A stretch of 6,994 nt of DNA from positions 1 to 6,994 of the forward strand of contig JANRET010000029.1 in assembly GCA_030725885.1 (NCBI GenBank), in the 5' to 3' direction. The stretch comes from Microbacteriaceae bacterium (GTDB lineage: Bacteria > Actinomycetota > Actinomycetes > Actinomycetales > Microbacteriaceae). This document shows, piece after piece, positions 5,935 through 6,994 of this stretch. Each line of letters starts with the position of its first letter. The first letter of the stretch is position 1. Both the position numbers and the translations under genes were made by a program. The notes under the pieces are model-generated. The model was not told where the DNA came from, made no database searches, and saw only the letters and a list, made by a program, of their open reading frames with translations.

Positions 5935-6994
5935 GTGTCGAGCTCGTTTGTTCACCTGCACGTGCACACGGACAACTCGATGCTGGACGGTGCCGCGCGC
6001 ATCGACGTTTTGCTCGATGCCACTGTCGCGCAGGGAATGAATGCGATTGCGATCACGGACCACGGGAATATGTTCGGCGCATTCGAGATGTGGCAACAGG
6101 CCAAGGCCCGGGATATCAAGGCAATCATTGGGCTGGAAGCCTATTTCGCGCCCGCAGGACGGCACCACAAGAAGCCCGTGTCGTGGGCGGACGGAAGCGG
6201 TGACGATGTTTCAGCAAAGGGCGCCTACACTCACCTGACCCTGTTGAGCGAGACAACCGAGGGCATGCACAACCTGTTTTCGATGTCCAGCGCGTCCTAC
6301 ATCGAAGGCTTCTACCAAAAACCCCGAATCGACCTGGATTTATTGAGTTCCCATCACCAGGGGATCATCGCGACCAGTGGCTGTGTGGGGGGTGAGATCC
6401 AGACCAAAATTCGACTGGGTGATTACGACGGCGCCAAACTGGCCGCGGCCACCATGCGAGACGTCATGGGGAAAGAAAATTTTTTCATCGAGATCATGGA
6501 CCACCAATTACCGATCGAACGACAGGGCATCAAGGATCTGTTGCGGTTGGCGAAAGAACTGGACCTTCCCCTGGTTCTGACGAACGACCTTCACTACACC
6601 CACGCGCACCACGCGAAGTCCCACGCGGCACTTCTGTGTGTGCAATCGGCATCCACCCTGATGGACGAGAAACGTTTCAAGTTCGATTCCGAAGAGTACT
6701 ACTTGAAATCGGCTGCCCAAATGCGGTCGCTATTCCCGGACCATCCCGAGGCCGCGGACAATACTCTTCTGATCGCCGAGCGCTGCAACGTACAGTTCGA
6801 CACGTCGGTGAACCACATGCCGACCTTTCCGGTGGCGGCGTCCGAGTCCGAAGCGCTCGTCTTTGAACGTGAAGTCTGGGCGGGGCTTGACTTTCGATAT
6901 CCACAAGGACTGACCCCTGAAATCAAACAGCGAGCGGCGTATGAAATCGAGGTCATCAATTCCAAAGGGTTCCCCGGTTACTATCTCGTGGTTG
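5935..6994 (+). CDS. dnaE: DNA polymerase III alpha subunit DnaE (3'-truncated)
   Basis: DnaE is the catalytic subunit of the replicative DNA polymerase III. The frame runs open from the GTG at 5935 off the window end, giving 353 codons of a protein usually near 1,170. The visible part is the N-terminal PHP domain (about 5-285) and the approach to the palm. Landmarks are HLHVHTDNSMLDG (7-19), ITDHGNMFG (40-48), GLEAYFAP (66-73), TSGCVGGEI (147-155) and TNDLHY (216-221). All nine metal ligands known from M. tuberculosis DnaE1 appear present: H9, H11, D18, H43, E68, H100, C150, D218 and H220. This predicts an active PHP 3'-5' proofreading exonuclease. Position after the pseudouridine synthase gene is common in actinobacteria. 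DnaE1 (replicative) fits the context better than the error-prone DnaE2, but the diagnostic C-terminus is outside the window. Confidence 0.97.
   Translation, partial: MSSSFVHLHVHTDNSMLDGAARIDVLLDATVAQGMNAIAITDHGNMFGAFEMWQQAKARDIKAIIGLEAYFAPAGRHHKKPVSWADGSGDDVSAKGAYTHLTLLSETTEGMHNLFSMSSASYIEGFYQKPRIDLDLLSSHHQGIIATSGCVGGEIQTKIRLGDYDGAKLAAATMRDVMGKENFFIEIMDHQLPIERQGIKDLLRLAKELDLPLVLTNDLHYTHAHHAKSHAALLCVQSASTLMDEKRFKFDSEEYYLKSAAQMRSLFPDHPEAADNTLLIAERCNVQFDTSVNHMPTFPVAASESEALVFEREVWAGLDFRYPQGLTPEIKQRAAYEIEVINSKGFPGYYLVV

Noticed and set aside
1..6994. Search for CRISPR arrays, tRNA or rRNA genes, insertion sequences, attachment sites and riboswitches
   Set aside because: The window is almost fully occupied by nine housekeeping genes. 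No repeated spacers, transposase, cloverleaf-like segment or long structured leader is visible.

Overview
The window is a stretch of bacterial chromosome carrying the 3' half of a division and cell wall (dcw) cluster, all on the + strand. In order it holds murC (5'-truncated), ftsQ, ftsZ, yggS, sepF, yggT, divIVA, an rluD-type pseudouridine synthase gene, and dnaE (3'-truncated). This order, the absence of ftsA and ddl between murC and ftsZ, and the use of SepF and DivIVA point to an actinobacterium (Actinomycetota). The wording of several proteins looks closest to Microbacteriaceae-type actinobacteria: the DivIVA N-terminus, the SepF start RKTLAYLG, and the MurC end with SCGDVYRIIP. That family placement is inference from memory, not a database search. 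Base composition is moderately GC-rich by eye, and the very tight packing would suit a compact or streamlined genome.

Layout. Bases 1-1670 hold the end of murC and all of ftsQ, joined by a GTGA start/stop overlap. Bases 1671-1787 are the longest non-coding gap (117 bases). It carries two close palindromes just ahead of a strong Shine-Dalgarno site and ftsZ. ftsZ overlaps yggS by one base (TAATG). A 33-base gap leads to sepF, and yggT follows three bases after it. A 59-base gap with a possible promoter and a palindrome precedes divIVA, which overlaps the pseudouridine synthase gene by one base (TAGTG). A 67-base gap with a small hairpin and a good Shine-Dalgarno site precedes dnaE, which runs off the end. 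No intergenic stretch reaches 300 bases.

How the genes work together. MurC adds L-alanine to UDP-MurNAc for peptidoglycan. FtsZ builds the division ring, SepF is expected to tie it to the membrane in the absence of FtsA, and FtsQ links the ring to the septal wall synthases. DivIVA marks cell poles and directs polar growth. YggS (PLP homeostasis) and YggT (small membrane protein) are customary passengers of this cluster. The pseudouridine synthase and dnaE are housekeeping genes that commonly flank it in actinobacteria.

Novelty. This is an ordinary, conserved housekeeping locus. I see no mobile element, CRISPR array, RNA gene, defence system or new multi-gene system. The points worth a second look are the double palindrome ahead of ftsZ, the absence of pgeF and lspA from their usual slots with the flanking genes fused by one-base overlaps, a short DivIVA with an unusual membrane-binding loop, and a DnaE whose PHP domain keeps all nine expected metal ligands.
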